64,000 bases of DNA, from the NCBI RefSeq assembly GCF_000429025.1, contig NZ_KE386833.1:1068582-1132581 (forward strand), written 5' to 3'. The DNA comes from Actinospineispora spinosispora DSM 44797 (GTDB lineage Bacteria > Actinomycetota > Actinomycetes > Mycobacteriales > Pseudonocardiaceae). Below, piece by piece: positions 44,409 to 53,240 of this stretch (position 1 is its first letter; every line of letters starts with the position of its first letter). The notes under the pieces were generated by a model that saw nothing but the letters and a program-made list of their open reading frames with translations, was not told the origin of the DNA and did no database searches. The translations under genes and the position numbers were made by a program.

Positions 44409-44433
44409 TACCCACGTCCGCGGCGACTACACC
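44409..44433 (-). promoter_or_regulatory. Candidate SigB/SigF-type promoter of dehydrogenase gene
   Basis: On the minus strand GGTGT (44429-44433), a 15-nt spacer and GGGTA (44409-44413) end 10 nt before the dehydrogenase ATG (44398), implying a leader of only a few bases. It overlaps the end of the upstream phosphatase gene. Confidence 0.35.
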
Positions 44434-45706
44434 AGAGTGGTGGGTGGGGTGTCCGGGCGATGGAGGACGAGAACCGCGACGTCGTCCTCGGGGGTGTTCG
44501 AGCCGATCAGCTCGACCATGATCTGAGCACACACCCTCTCCGAGGGCGCGGCTGTGACCGCATGGGTCAGCGCGAGTAGCCCATCGTCGAGCGAGTGCCC
44601 CCGGCGTTCGATCAACCCGTCCGTGTAGCAGCAGATACTGGATCCGAGTGGGATGGCGACGGTGGTGGTGCGCCGGGGTGGTGTGTTCGCCGTGACCGTG
44701 GCCGGAATGCCGACCGGGAGGTCGGCGGGTGCTTCCAGGACGCGCGCCGAGGCCGCGCCCGGCTCGGCGAGCACGGGGGGTGGATGGCCCGCCAGCGAGA
44801 GGCTCATCCGGTCGTGAGACGGCTCCAGTACCGCGCAGAGTGCTGTGGCCATGAGGCCGGGGTGGAAATAGGTCACCTGCTTGTCCAGTTTGGTGAGCAG
44901 GTGCGCCGGGTCCTCGGTCTCCAGCGCGTAGGCACGAAGTGCGGTGCGCATCCGCCCCATGGCGTGAGCGGCTTCGAGGCCGTGTCCCATGACGTCGCCG
45001 ACCACGAGGCACAGCCGGCCGGACGGGAGAGCGAAGGTGTCGTACCAGTCGCCGCCGATCGCTCCTTCGTCACCGGGCACGTACCGGGCAGCCAGCTGCA
45101 GACCCGGGACCCGCGGGAGCGTCGCGGGAAGGAGTTTGCTCTGCAACACCCGCGCGGCCGACCGCTCCGCTCGGACAGCCGGGCCTGGAGCGCCATGGCG
45201 GCGCGGTCGGCGACGAGCTGGAGCAGCCGCGAGTCGTGCTCGGTGAAATGACGGGGTGCCAGTGTGCCGACGTGGAGCACGCCCAGCACCTCACCCGAGG
45301 CGAGCAGCGGGACACCGAGCATCGCCCGGATGCCCTTGTTGATCAAGATGGGATTGAACACCGTGGTCGCGTCGACATGGGAGATAGCGACCGGTTCCTT
45401 GGCCGCCGCGACCCGCCCCGCGAATCCGGTCCCCAAGGGGATGCGTACGCCTTGCCGGACCTCCTCCTCGATACCGTGCGCGACCGTCGCCACCAGCTGC
45501 TGCGAGTCCCGGTCGAGCATCAGGACCGCGGCGGTGTCGGCTCGAAGGAACTGGCGGGCCCTGGCAAGTAGCTCGTTCAGAAGCTGTTCGAGGTCCAAGT
45601 GCGCCAAGGTCGCGTCGGTGAAGGCCTCCAGCTGGCGAAGACGCTCGGTGGGGTCATCGCCGCCCAGGTCGACCGAGGAGGCATCCAGGCCATGATCTTG
45701 GGACAC
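44427..45706 (-). pseudogene. GAF-PP2C (RsbU/SpoIIE-like) phosphatase gene with one frame break
   Basis: The first frame (from 45706) encodes a GAF domain (LEAFTDATLAHLDLEQLLNELLARARQFL ... GIRAMLGVPLLASGEVLGVLHVGTL) ending LQARLSE. The PP2C domain continues in another frame (ERSAARVLQSKLLPATLPRVPGL, GGDWYDTF, VVGDVMGHGLEAAHAMGRMRTALRAY, CCYTDGLIERR). At 45170-45171 one G appears to be missing (GAGCGG where GAGGCGG restores SEAERSAARVL). The product would dephosphorylate a STAS antagonist to release a stress sigma factor. It may be a real mutation, a sequencing error, or two separate proteins with a GTG restart at 45149. Confidence 0.75.
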
Positions 45707-45930
45707 GCCGCACTCTAACGCGTGCCTCGCGCGAGGTGTGCCTGATGTGCTCCGGTCGGCGGCGCCGGGTGCATACCTGTGCCAGCAGTGGGTAGGTGCG
45801 ACCTCGCGCAGCGTCGCCGAGTGGCGGCGCCGGTTACGGGAGACATGAATGATGAGCCCACGGAAACGTGTCGCCGAGTGGTCGGCCTGCCGAACGCTCT
45901 GCTTGTCGTACGTCCGGCACGGACGCTGAC

Positions 45931-46275
45931 ATGGCCGGTCGTGAGCCGGTTTTGAACCTCACCGTGAAAGAGGAGACCCATCGCGTTCGCCTGGTGGTGG
46001 AAGGCGACATCGACCTCGTCACCGCGGCTGAGTTCCGTCGGGTACTCGCGGACACGGCCGCTCGTCACGAGCGACTGGTACTGGACCTCACCGGGGTCGT
46101 GTTCATCGGGAGCGTCGGGATCAGTGCGTTGTACCGGCACGCCGACCGCCTGGCGGCGGTCCTGGTCGCTCCGGGCAGTCTCATCGCCAGGGCGCTGTCC
46201 ATCGCGGGGTTCAGCATGCTCATCCAGCCGACGGTGGTGGGAGAACCTCGGTCGCGGCGGCCACCTCCGGCCTGA
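45931..46275 (+). CDS. STAS-domain anti-sigma factor antagonist
   Basis: 114 residues, RsbV/SpoIIAA-like STAS domain: LNLTVKEETHRVRLVVEGDIDLVTAAEFRRVLADTAARHERLVLDLTGVVFIGSVGISALYRHAD, with the regulatory serine in FIGSVGISAL. It binds an anti-sigma kinase when dephosphorylated. It is divergent from the PP2C gene, its likely activator, and a SigB/SigF sigma gene lies 3 kb away. No RsbW-type kinase is in the window. ATG 45931 is used; a longer start at 45868 adds a non-conserved extension. Confidence 0.88.
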   Translation: MAGREPVLNLTVKEETHRVRLVVEGDIDLVTAAEFRRVLADTAARHERLVLDLTGVVFIGSVGISALYRHADRLAAVLVAPGSLIARALSIAGFSMLIQPTVVGEPRSRRPPPA

Positions 46276-46328
46276 TCACCGCTGGCCGCTCACGCATGGT
46301 CCGCGCGTTTCCGGGGTCCGTGCGTGCC

Positions 46329-47084
46329 ATGGCGAGCGCCTGGCGTGACCGGTGCTCTTCTCACAAGGGGCGGATTCCGGCGGACGGGGGCAGACTGCGC
46401 CTGGTGCGGGTGATGCTGGTGGTTTTATTGGTGCTGGCTGGTTGGGTTTCCGTGTGGCCGGGTCTGGCCTCGGCCGACCCGGCGCCGGCGCGCCCCGGAG
46501 CCGTCCCGACGATCAATCCTCCGGATCCGGCGGCGGTGGACGCGGCCGAGCGGGACGCCGTCCGGGCCATCGACGGGTTCTGGCGCAACGACTTTCCCGT
46601 TCTGTTCCACAAGCCCTACACGAGCCCGCGAGTCGGTGGCGCCTACGTGGGAACCGGCGGTCCGGCGTGCGGTGGACAGCCCTCGGCGGCGAACAACGCG
46701 TTCTACTGCCCGTCGGGTGACTTCCTCGCGTGGGACCAGAACCTGATGACGATCGGCTACCAGAGGGTCGGCAACTCGTGGATCTACCTGATCATCGCCC
46801 ACGAATGGGGGCACGCCATCCAGTCGCGGCTCAACAGGTCTCTGGTGTCGGTGGCCGCCGAGCTGCAAGCCGACTGCCTCGCCGGGGCGACGCTCGCCGG
46901 CGCGCAGCGGCAGGGACTGATCGCCCTGCAACCAGGGGACGACGAACAGCTCGGGGCGACGCTCACGTCGCTGGCCGACAACTACCCGTGGACGAGCCAG
47001 CGTGATCACGGCGACGCCCGTCAACGCACGGCCTCGTTCAACCTCGGTTCCCGGCAGGGCGTCCTCGCCTGCCTGGCCCGCTGA
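46329..47084 (+). CDS. Secreted neutral zinc metallopeptidase-like protein
   Basis: 251 residues. An N-terminal signal peptide (LRLVRVMLVVLLVLAGWVSVWPGLASADP) is followed by a zincin-type domain with HEWGHAIQSRL (HExxH) and the third-ligand region AAELQADCLAGATLAGA, as in the YpfJ/neutral zinc metallopeptidase family (PF04228). It is exported. Start is uncertain: ATG 46296, ATG 46329 or a start close to the hydrophobic core would all work. No operon partner is evident; the next gene on the strand is 64 nt away. Confidence 0.8.
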   Translation: MASAWRDRCSSHKGRIPADGGRLRLVRVMLVVLLVLAGWVSVWPGLASADPAPARPGAVPTINPPDPAAVDAAERDAVRAIDGFWRNDFPVLFHKPYTSPRVGGAYVGTGGPACGGQPSAANNAFYCPSGDFLAWDQNLMTIGYQRVGNSWIYLIIAHEWGHAIQSRLNRSLVSVAAELQADCLAGATLAGAQRQGLIALQPGDDEQLGATLTSLADNYPWTSQRDHGDARQRTASFNLGSRQGVLACLAR

Positions 47085-47148
47085 ACCCGGCGTGATCCGT
47101 CGGCCCGTCAGAGGCTTACCGGCGCCGTCACGTGGGAACCCCACGGGT

Positions 47149-47958
47149 ATGGCAACACGAGGCAACGGGGACCAGATCACGACGCGACGAAGGCACCGCA
47201 CCGCGCGGTACGGACTGGGGGCGGCGGCCGGCGGGCTGGTACTCGTGCTCGGCGCGTGCGGCGGCCAGGCGCCCCCTCTGGCGCCGCCCGCGCAGAGCGC
47301 ACCGCCGGCCGCGAACGCGCGGAGCTACCTCGGGCAGCAGGTGACGATGGTGGGCACGGTCGGGCAGATCTACGGGGAGAACGCGTTCACGATCGTGCTC
47401 GGCGGTGCCTCCAACGGCGAGGCGGGAACGGACAACAGCCGCCAGCAGGCGCTGCTGGTGCTGTCCAGGAGCGCGGTGGCTCTGCAGCCCGGCTCTTCCG
47501 TCCAGCTCACCGGGACCCTGACGCCGGGGTTCTCGGCACAGGCGGCACAGCGCTACGGGGCGTCGCTCCCGGCGGGCGCCGCCGGTGATGCGTACAACGG
47601 CCAGCCCTACGTCGAGGCGCTGTTCGTGGCGCCCCGGATCAGCGCGAACGTGACCGCGGGTGGCGACGGTGGCTTCACCGGGGACGGCATCGGCAGCACC
47701 GGGACCACTGCTGCCGGTACCGGGAGCGACCAGCGGAGCCCCCGTGCCACCGACACCGGCGGACCAGGTGGTGGCTCCGGCAGCACCGGGAACAGCGGCG
47801 GATCCTCGGGAGGCTCCGGCGGGTCCGGTGGCTCGGGCGGCGGGTCCGGCGGCGGTAGTACGGGCGGCGGTAGTACTGGCGGCGGTAGTACTGGCGGCGG
47901 TGGCACCGGTGGGGGTGGTGCAGGCGGCGGCACGGGTGGCGGCGGCTCCGGAGGCTGA
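47149..47958 (+). CDS. Putative lipoprotein with Gly/Ser/Thr-rich tail
   Basis: 269 residues. Signal peptide with lipobox (YGLGAAAGGLVLVLGACGG) is followed by an OB-like domain (RSYLGQQVTMVGTVGQIYGENAFTIVLGG ... LLVLSRSAVALQPGSSVQLTGTL) and a low-complexity tail of about 100 residues of Gly, Ser and Thr. The DNA of the tail holds a 15-bp tandem repeat. An extracellular membrane-anchored role is likely; function unknown. ATG 47149 is the first start before the signal peptide. Confidence 0.75.
   Translation: MATRGNGDQITTRRRHRTARYGLGAAAGGLVLVLGACGGQAPPLAPPAQSAPPAANARSYLGQQVTMVGTVGQIYGENAFTIVLGGASNGEAGTDNSRQQALLVLSRSAVALQPGSSVQLTGTLTPGFSAQAAQRYGASLPAGAAGDAYNGQPYVEALFVAPRISANVTAGGDGGFTGDGIGSTGTTAAGTGSDQRSPRATDTGGPGGGSGSTGNSGGSSGGSGGSGGSGGGSGGGSTGGGSTGGGSTGGGGTGGGGAGGGTGGGGSGG
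47851..47895. repeat. Three 15-bp tandem repeats in lipoprotein tail
   Basis: GGCGGTAGTACTGGC occurs three times in tandem (the first copy with one change), coding for Gly-Gly-Ser-Thr-Gly, followed by a diverged fourth copy. The unit keeps the reading frame. Confidence 0.85.
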
Positions 47959-47981
47959 CGCCGGGCGCGGTGGGGAGACCG

Positions 47982-48917
47982 TCACCGGCCTGCCCGCAGG
48001 TCGGAGGGGGTCAGCCCGAAGTGCGCCTTGAAGGCGCGGGTGAAGTTGCCCGGATCGGTGAAACCCCACCTCATCGCCGTGCTGGTCACCGACCGGGCCG
48101 GGTGGGCGAGCAGGTCGGCATGGGCGTTCTCCAGGCGACGCCGACGGACGAAGGTGCTCACCGACTCGCCCGTACCCGCGAAGATGCCGTGCAGCGTGCG
48201 CAGCGAGATCGCGTTGTCCGAGGCGATCGCCGAGGGCGTGAGCCCGGGCTCACCGAGGCGCCGCTCGATGGACCGGCGGACCATCGGGAGCAGCGCCGTC
48301 CGTAACGGCACCGGGTCGGTGACCGGCTCCGTCTCCTGGTCGATCAGTCGGAGTAGCCGCACCAGGGAGTCCAGCGCCGTGCGGCCCGCGCCGGGCGTCA
48401 TCGCCGGGAGCTCCTCGGCCAGGGACGTCACGAACCTTCCGAGCAGCCGGTGCCGTGCGGTGGCCGGCGGCACCCGGGTCAGGTGCCGATCGGCCAGGTG
48501 CCCCGCGGCGGCGCGGGGCAGCAGCAGGCTCCAGGTTCGCAGGCGGCCCTTGATGTGGAAGCTGCCGGACTGCTCGCCGTCGACGACGTAGATGTCGCCC
48601 GGACCGAGAAGGGTGCCCCGTCCTCGGTGGTCGACGTAGTCCTGACCGCCGGCCATCATCGTGACGGCCACCTCCGCCGAGCCGCCGCCGATGCGCACCC
48701 GGGATCCGCCGAAGAACAGGTCCGGGACGTCGTGCTCGACCACGGACAGGTCCCCGAAGCGCGAGCGCCGAATGTACGCGCTGCCGCCGCGCCGCCGCTC
48801 GGACCTGTCGATGCTCATCGTGAACGGCATCAGCGTCGCGGCGACCGTGGCGTAGAAGCCGTCGACCGCGTCCGGGTCACGGCGCGGGTCGAACACCCAT
48901 TCCTGCGTGCCGTTCAC
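47982..48917 (-). CDS. AraC-family transcriptional regulator
   Basis: 311 residues. The N-terminal half is an AraC-binding-like-2 sensor domain (GSAYIRRSRFGDLSVVEHDVPDLFFGGSRVRIGGGSAEVAVTMM). The C-terminal double helix-turn-helix is LGEPGLTPSAIASDNAISLRTLHGIFAGTGESVSTFVRRRRLENAHADLLAHPARSVTSTAMRWGFTDPGNFTRAFKAHFGLTPSDLR. Ligand and targets unknown; there is no adjacent catabolic operon on the same strand. It is convergent with the lipoprotein gene. Confidence 0.9.
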   Translation of the reverse strand: MNGTQEWVFDPRRDPDAVDGFYATVAATLMPFTMSIDRSERRRGGSAYIRRSRFGDLSVVEHDVPDLFFGGSRVRIGGGSAEVAVTMMAGGQDYVDHRGRGTLLGPGDIYVVDGEQSGSFHIKGRLRTWSLLLPRAAAGHLADRHLTRVPPATARHRLLGRFVTSLAEELPAMTPGAGRTALDSLVRLLRLIDQETEPVTDPVPLRTALLPMVRRSIERRLGEPGLTPSAIASDNAISLRTLHGIFAGTGESVSTFVRRRRLENAHADLLAHPARSVTSTAMRWGFTDPGNFTRAFKAHFGLTPSDLRAGR

Positions 48918-48951
48918 GCAGCGAAGTGAACACCCTCCGTGGCGCCGCCCG

Positions 48952-50475
48952 CTACCTCGGCGCGACCATCCGGTCCCGGCTGTTCAGCTCGTGCCGGCCG
49001 CCGTCGCGTCCGCAGACTATATCGTGGTCAGGACGGGTGCCCTCGACGAGGAACCGGGTGACCGCCTGGTCACCACAGGTGTTGCCGTTGGCGAGGTAGA
49101 CACCGTGCCCACCCGAGTCGACGCTGACCAGCCGGGCGGCGTCACCCAACGCTTCGCGCATCCGGACGGCGCCGACGTGCGGGGTGGACGGGTCCCGCAG
49201 GTTCTGGACCAGTAGCAGGGTTGAGGCGTCGGGCACGGCCACGCGCACCGCGGGCCCGGCGGCGGGCCAGAACGAGCACGGAAACAGATTGGCCGGCATG
49301 CCGGCGGTGAGTGGGAACGCCGCTCGGTTGCGTGCCACCTCGGCGGCGTAGCGCGAGGTGTCCGTCGGCCAGCCGACGTCGTTGCAGACCGTCGCCGTCA
49401 ACACCGCCGCGCTGTTCTGCAGCGCGTACTCCGGTGGCACGGGCGGGGCCTGCGGCAGCGGGGTGCCGGTGGTCACCGCGTGCACCAGCGCGGCGAGACG
49501 GGGGAAGCCGACGTCGCTGTACAGCGAGTTGAGCATGACGTCGCGCAGGCCGTTGCCAGTCAGCTCGGCGGGTACGGCACCCGGCCAGGGGACCGGACGA
49601 CGGTCGAGATCGCCGGCAACCCGCAGGAACGTCGTGCGCACCGTGGCGGGGTCCGCGCCGAGCCCGTACTCGCCGTGGCGAGCGGCGGCCCATGCCGCGA
49701 AGTCCGGGAACCGATCCTCGATGCTGATCGCATAGTTGGCGAGCCAACCCCGCGCGACCTGGTCAGGGTTCGGGTCGTCGTTGCTGTCGAGGACGACCCG
49801 GTCCGTGCGGTCGGGGAACAGGGTGGCGTAGACGGCGCCCACGTACGTGCCGTAGGAGACACCCCAGTAGGAGATTCGGCGTTCACCGAGTGCCTCCCGG
49901 ATCCGGTCGATGTCCGCCGCTTCGGTCCGGGTGCTGAGGTGACGCATCATCTCGCCGCCGTTGCGCGCGCAGGCGTCCGCGACGCGTCGTGCCCTGGCCA
50001 CGTTGTCGGTGATGTCGCCGTCCGGTGCCGGCCACGGTTTCAGCACGGCGGGCACCATGTCGTTGCCTGCCAGCCGGCAGGACACCGGAGTGCTGGCGCC
50101 CAGGCCTCTCGGATCGAAACCGACCAGGTCGTAGGCATCGGCGACCTGCTGGGGCAGGCGCCCCAGCGAGGTGCTCGGGCGTGCCAGACCGGTGCTGCCG
50201 GGCCCGCCGGGGATGAGTATCAGCACGCCGCGTCGCCGAGGTGACTCGGACCGGATCCGGGAGACGGCGAGTGAGATCCGAGGCCCGTCGGGTCTGGCGT
50301 GGTCGAGAGGTACCGCGACGGTGGTGCATTCCTGCCGGGGGTTCAGCGGCGCGGCCGGGTCCGGGGCACAGGGCACCCAGTGCGGACCGGCGGTCTCACG
50401 CTCCTGGGGCGAGGCACAGGCGGTCAGCGCAAGAAGCGCGACGATGAGCAGCAGCAGTGTGCGTGGTCGGGTCAT
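48952..50475 (-). CDS. Secreted TAP-like alpha/beta hydrolase (lipoprotein)
   Basis: 507 residues similar to Streptomyces tripeptidyl aminopeptidase. Lipoprotein signal peptide (LLLLIVALLALTACAS), LILIPGGPGSTG oxyanion region, nucleophile elbow GVSYGTYVG, TDRVVLDSNDDP, an alpha/beta-hydrolase lid, and the TAP-like C-terminal domain (LLVQNLRDPSTPHVGAVRMREALGDAARLVSVDSGGHGVYLANGNTCGDQAVTRFLVEG) with the catalytic His. It likely releases N-terminal peptides or hydrolyses esters outside the cell. ATG 50475 is chosen for the signal peptide. Confidence 0.85.
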   Translation of the reverse strand: MTRPRTLLLLIVALLALTACASPQERETAGPHWVPCAPDPAAPLNPRQECTTVAVPLDHARPDGPRISLAVSRIRSESPRRRGVLILIPGGPGSTGLARPSTSLGRLPQQVADAYDLVGFDPRGLGASTPVSCRLAGNDMVPAVLKPWPAPDGDITDNVARARRVADACARNGGEMMRHLSTRTEAADIDRIREALGERRISYWGVSYGTYVGAVYATLFPDRTDRVVLDSNDDPNPDQVARGWLANYAISIEDRFPDFAAWAAARHGEYGLGADPATVRTTFLRVAGDLDRRPVPWPGAVPAELTGNGLRDVMLNSLYSDVGFPRLAALVHAVTTGTPLPQAPPVPPEYALQNSAAVLTATVCNDVGWPTDTSRYAAEVARNRAAFPLTAGMPANLFPCSFWPAAGPAVRVAVPDASTLLLVQNLRDPSTPHVGAVRMREALGDAARLVSVDSGGHGVYLANGNTCGDQAVTRFLVEGTRPDHDIVCGRDGGRHELNSRDRMVAPR

Positions 50476-50802
50476 CTGGGTCCTTCGTGCCCGCGCCGCG
50501 TGCGGCGACACCGTGGGAGATCGGTCTCGCCCAGCGTCGTCGGGACGGGTCCGTGGCTCCATGGGGCGAGCCCGCGTGGATCAGGTAGGGCTGGCTCCAC
50601 CCCGTCGATGCCCGGACTGTGCGTGGACACAGCTCCGGTCTCCCGGCGGCGGACGAACCGCGCCCGGCCTCGGCGACACCCGCACCGACCGTGGTCTCGG
50701 CCGCGGACCGGGCATCACGCCGCTACGCGTCACCGCACGTGGTGCCCAGGGCTAGAGAACCGATCGTTTCGGGCGGCGAGGGCTTGCGCGCGAGGTCGCC
50801 AC
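50476..50802. other. Intergenic region, no gene seen
   Basis: About 330 nt between the hydrolase start and the LysR stop, both on the minus strand. Open frames here are short, in several frames, and show no family resemblance. The hydrolase promoter should lie within it; no clear consensus was found. Confidence 0.5.
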
Positions 50803-51738
50803 TCACGAGCTGTGCTCTGTCCGTGCGGCGAGTGTCGGGGACAGCGCCGGGATGTCGGGGTGGTCGCGCAGGGCACCGACGAGCGCGTCGACCGCCGCTC
50901 GGGGCGCCGACCCCCGGCGCACGACGATCGCCACGTTGCGATGCACCGGGGTGGTGAGCTCACGCGTGACCAGCCCGGGGCCGGGAGCGACGGCGAGCGC
51001 CGGCAGCAGTGCGATCGAACCGCCGGTCTTCACGTGCTGGAGCAGCAGCAGGTAGTTGCCGAACCGGCAGGCCACCCGGGGTTCGAAGCCGGACTCGTGG
51101 CACAGCCGGTTGGTCAGCTCGGCCATGTAGGAGCCGGGCCGGTCACAGGACCACGTCTCGTCCGCGCAGGCGGCGAGAGCCACGACCTTGCGCCGGGCGA
51201 GCGGATGGTGCGACGCCATGACCAGCACCACGGGATCGGTGCCCAACGGGACGATCTCCAGATCGGGGTCCCAGGGGAACTCGACGTAGTCGGTCGTCGT
51301 GACGATGACGTCGACCTCGCCGGTGCGCAGAGCCGGTCCGCTCTCGTGTGGTTCGGCCTCGATCAGCTCCACGTGCAGGTGCGGATGAGACTGAGCGAGA
51401 CGAGCCGCCGCGGGAACGGCGAGCGTATGGATCGCGCTCTGGAACACCCCCAGCCTGACGGTGCCGATCGGCTCGTTGTTCAGCGCGCGCACCTCGGACT
51501 CCGCCTCGGCGATCCGGTCGAGGATCTCCCTGCCTCGACGGGCGAGTACGACACCGGTCCTGGTCAGCCGAATCCGCCGCCCGGAGCGTTCCAGCAGCCG
51601 GCCTCGGGTCTCTGTCTCGAGCACCGCGAGCTGCTGGGACACGGTCGACGGGCTCAGGTGCAGCGTCTCGGCGACCGCGCGGACGGTGCCGAGGCTGTCG
51701 AGCAGCACGAGCATGCGCAGTCGCCACGGATTCAGCAC
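50803..51738 (-). CDS. LysR-family regulator, probably DgdR-like
   Basis: 311 residues. N-terminal winged helix (RLRMLVLLDSLGTVRAVAETLHLSPSTVSQQLAVLETETRGRLLERSGRRIRLTRTG) and LysR effector domain (GTVRLGVFQSAIHTLAVPAAARLAQSHPHLHVELIE). It is transcribed divergently from a dialkylglycine-decarboxylase-like gene, the arrangement known for dgdR and dgdA in Burkholderia, so it likely controls that gene (inference). GTG 51738 is the start. Confidence 0.85.
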   Translation of the reverse strand: MLNPWRLRMLVLLDSLGTVRAVAETLHLSPSTVSQQLAVLETETRGRLLERSGRRIRLTRTGVVLARRGREILDRIAEAESEVRALNNEPIGTVRLGVFQSAIHTLAVPAAARLAQSHPHLHVELIEAEPHESGPALRTGEVDVIVTTTDYVEFPWDPDLEIVPLGTDPVVLVMASHHPLARRKVVALAACADETWSCDRPGSYMAELTNRLCHESGFEPRVACRFGNYLLLLQHVKTGGSIALLPALAVAPGPGLVTRELTTPVHRNVAIVVRRGSAPRAAVDALVGALRDHPDIPALSPTLAARTEHSS

Positions 51739-51758
51739 CGGTCAATTGTGCGTCATCA

Positions 51759-51775
51759 TCGAACAGATACGTCGA
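51759..51775. promoter_or_regulatory. Possible LysR operator in divergent intergenic region
   Basis: TCGA, 9 nt, TCGA forms a short dyad containing a T-N11-A type LysR box, in the 84-nt gap between the divergent LysR and aminotransferase genes. Weak evidence: position and symmetry only. Confidence 0.3.
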
Positions 51776-51822
51776 CAGTGTGTGATGGACGCGCACGAAT
51801 GCGGTCCGTAGCGTCAACGACC

Positions 51823-53118
51823 ATGCCGGCTGACACCATCGCTCTGGAACGACACCTGATCCGCTACTCAGGTCACGGGGCCTTCAGCCCCGGGATCATC
51901 GCTCGTGCCGAGGGCAGCTCGGTGTTCACCGAGGACGGTCGGGAGCTGCTCGACTTCACCTCTGGGCAGATGAGCGCGATCCTCGGCCACTCCCACCCGG
52001 AGATCGTCGCCACCGTCCGGGAACAGGTCGGCAGGCTCGACCATCTCTACAGCGGGATGCTGAGCCGCCCGGTGCTCGAGCTGGCCCGGCGACTGGCCGA
52101 GACGCTGCCGGCACCGCTGGACAAGGCCATGCTCCTGACCACGGGGGCCGAGTCGAACGAGGCCGCCCTGCGCATGGCGAAGCTCGTCACGGGCAGGCAC
52201 GAGATCGTCTCGTTCGCCCGCTCCTGGCACGGGATGACCCAGGGCGCCGCGAACGCCACCTATGTGGCGGGCCGCGCCGGATACGGCCCCGCCGCACCGG
52301 GCAACTTCGCCCTCCCCGTCCCCGACCGCTTCCGCCCCGACATCGTCGACGCCGACGGGAACCTGGACTGGCGCCGACAGCTCGACCTCGGCTTCGACCT
52401 GGTCGACGCCCAGTCGGTCGGCAGCCTCGCGGCCTGTCTGGTCGAGCCGATCCTGAGCTCGGGCGGTGTCGTCGATCTGCCTCCTGGCTACCTCGCCGCG
52501 CTGCGGGACAAGTGCCACGAGCGCGGGATGCTGTTGATCCTGGACGAGGCACAGACCGGTCTGTGCCGTACCGGTGACTGGTACGCGTTCGAGCGCGACG
52601 GGGTCGTCCCCGACATCCTCACCCTGTCCAAGACCCTCGGTGCCGGGCTACCGCTGGCCGCTGTGCTGACCAGCGCCGAGATCGAGCAGGAGGCGCATGG
52701 CCGGGGGTTCCTGTTCTTCACCACCCATGTCAACGACCCGCTCCCCGCCGCCGTCGGTAACACCGTCCTGGACGTGTTGAGCCGCGGCCGCCTCGATCTG
52801 CGCGCCGGTGAACTGGGTGAACGGCTGCGCACCGGTCTGGACAAGCTCGCCGTGCAGCACTCGGTGATCGGCGACGTCCGGGGTCGTGGTCTGCTGGTCG
52901 GGCTGGAGCTGGTCGACGAGCCTGGTCGTGAGGACGTCGACCGTCTCGGCGCGGCCGTGACGCGGCGTTGCGGCGAGCTCGGCCTGCACATGAACATCGT
53001 GCAGCTGCCGGGCATGGGTGGCACGTTCCGCATCGCCCCGCCGCTGACCGCGACCGACGCCGAGATCGACAGGGGCCTGGCGATCCTGGACGCCGCGCTG
53101 ACCGACGTGACGAGCTGA
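51823..53118 (+). CDS. dgdA: Class III aminotransferase, 2,2-dialkylglycine decarboxylase-like
   Basis: 431-residue fold-type I PLP enzyme. Segments recalled from Burkholderia dialkylglycine decarboxylase are closely matched: LLTTGAESNEAALRMAKLVTG, SWHGMTQGAA, ACLVEPILSSGGVVDLPPGYLAALRDKC, LILDEAQTG, the PLP lysine (about residue 270) in ILTLSKTLGAGLPLAAVLTSA, FFTTHVNDPLPAAVG and LGLHMNIVQLPGMGGTFRIAPPLT. That enzyme decarboxylates dialkyl amino acids such as 2-aminoisobutyrate and transaminates pyruvate. The divergent LysR gene supports the call. ATG 51823 is the start; a far longer upstream frame is non-coding. Confidence 0.85.
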   Translation: MPADTIALERHLIRYSGHGAFSPGIIARAEGSSVFTEDGRELLDFTSGQMSAILGHSHPEIVATVREQVGRLDHLYSGMLSRPVLELARRLAETLPAPLDKAMLLTTGAESNEAALRMAKLVTGRHEIVSFARSWHGMTQGAANATYVAGRAGYGPAAPGNFALPVPDRFRPDIVDADGNLDWRRQLDLGFDLVDAQSVGSLAACLVEPILSSGGVVDLPPGYLAALRDKCHERGMLLILDEAQTGLCRTGDWYAFERDGVVPDILTLSKTLGAGLPLAAVLTSAEIEQEAHGRGFLFFTTHVNDPLPAAVGNTVLDVLSRGRLDLRAGELGERLRTGLDKLAVQHSVIGDVRGRGLLVGLELVDEPGREDVDRLGAAVTRRCGELGLHMNIVQLPGMGGTFRIAPPLTATDAEIDRGLAILDAALTDVTS

Positions 53119-53240
53119 CCCCTTTCCCGCATTCGTAAGAATTCGGCGGTCGGCTGATCGCGTCACGAGGCCGTAAGAACAGAACCGTTCCTGTCGTGCG
53201 TTACTTCTTGAAGAAACGCGAATAGCGACGGGGGAGAGTT

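Noticed and set aside
45149..45180. Programmed ribosomal frameshift in the GAF-PP2C gene
   Set aside because: No slippery heptamer or downstream stimulatory structure is visible; a single-base loss explains the data more simply.
50299..51822. N-terminal extension of the dialkylglycine decarboxylase-like protein
   Set aside because: The 508 extra residues lie antisense to the LysR gene and upstream hydrolase region; the family start matches ATG 51823.
53134..53179. Direct repeat CGTAAGAA twice, 30 nt apart, before dipZ
   Set aside because: It could be a regulator site, but with only two short copies and no known matching motif I cannot support a call.
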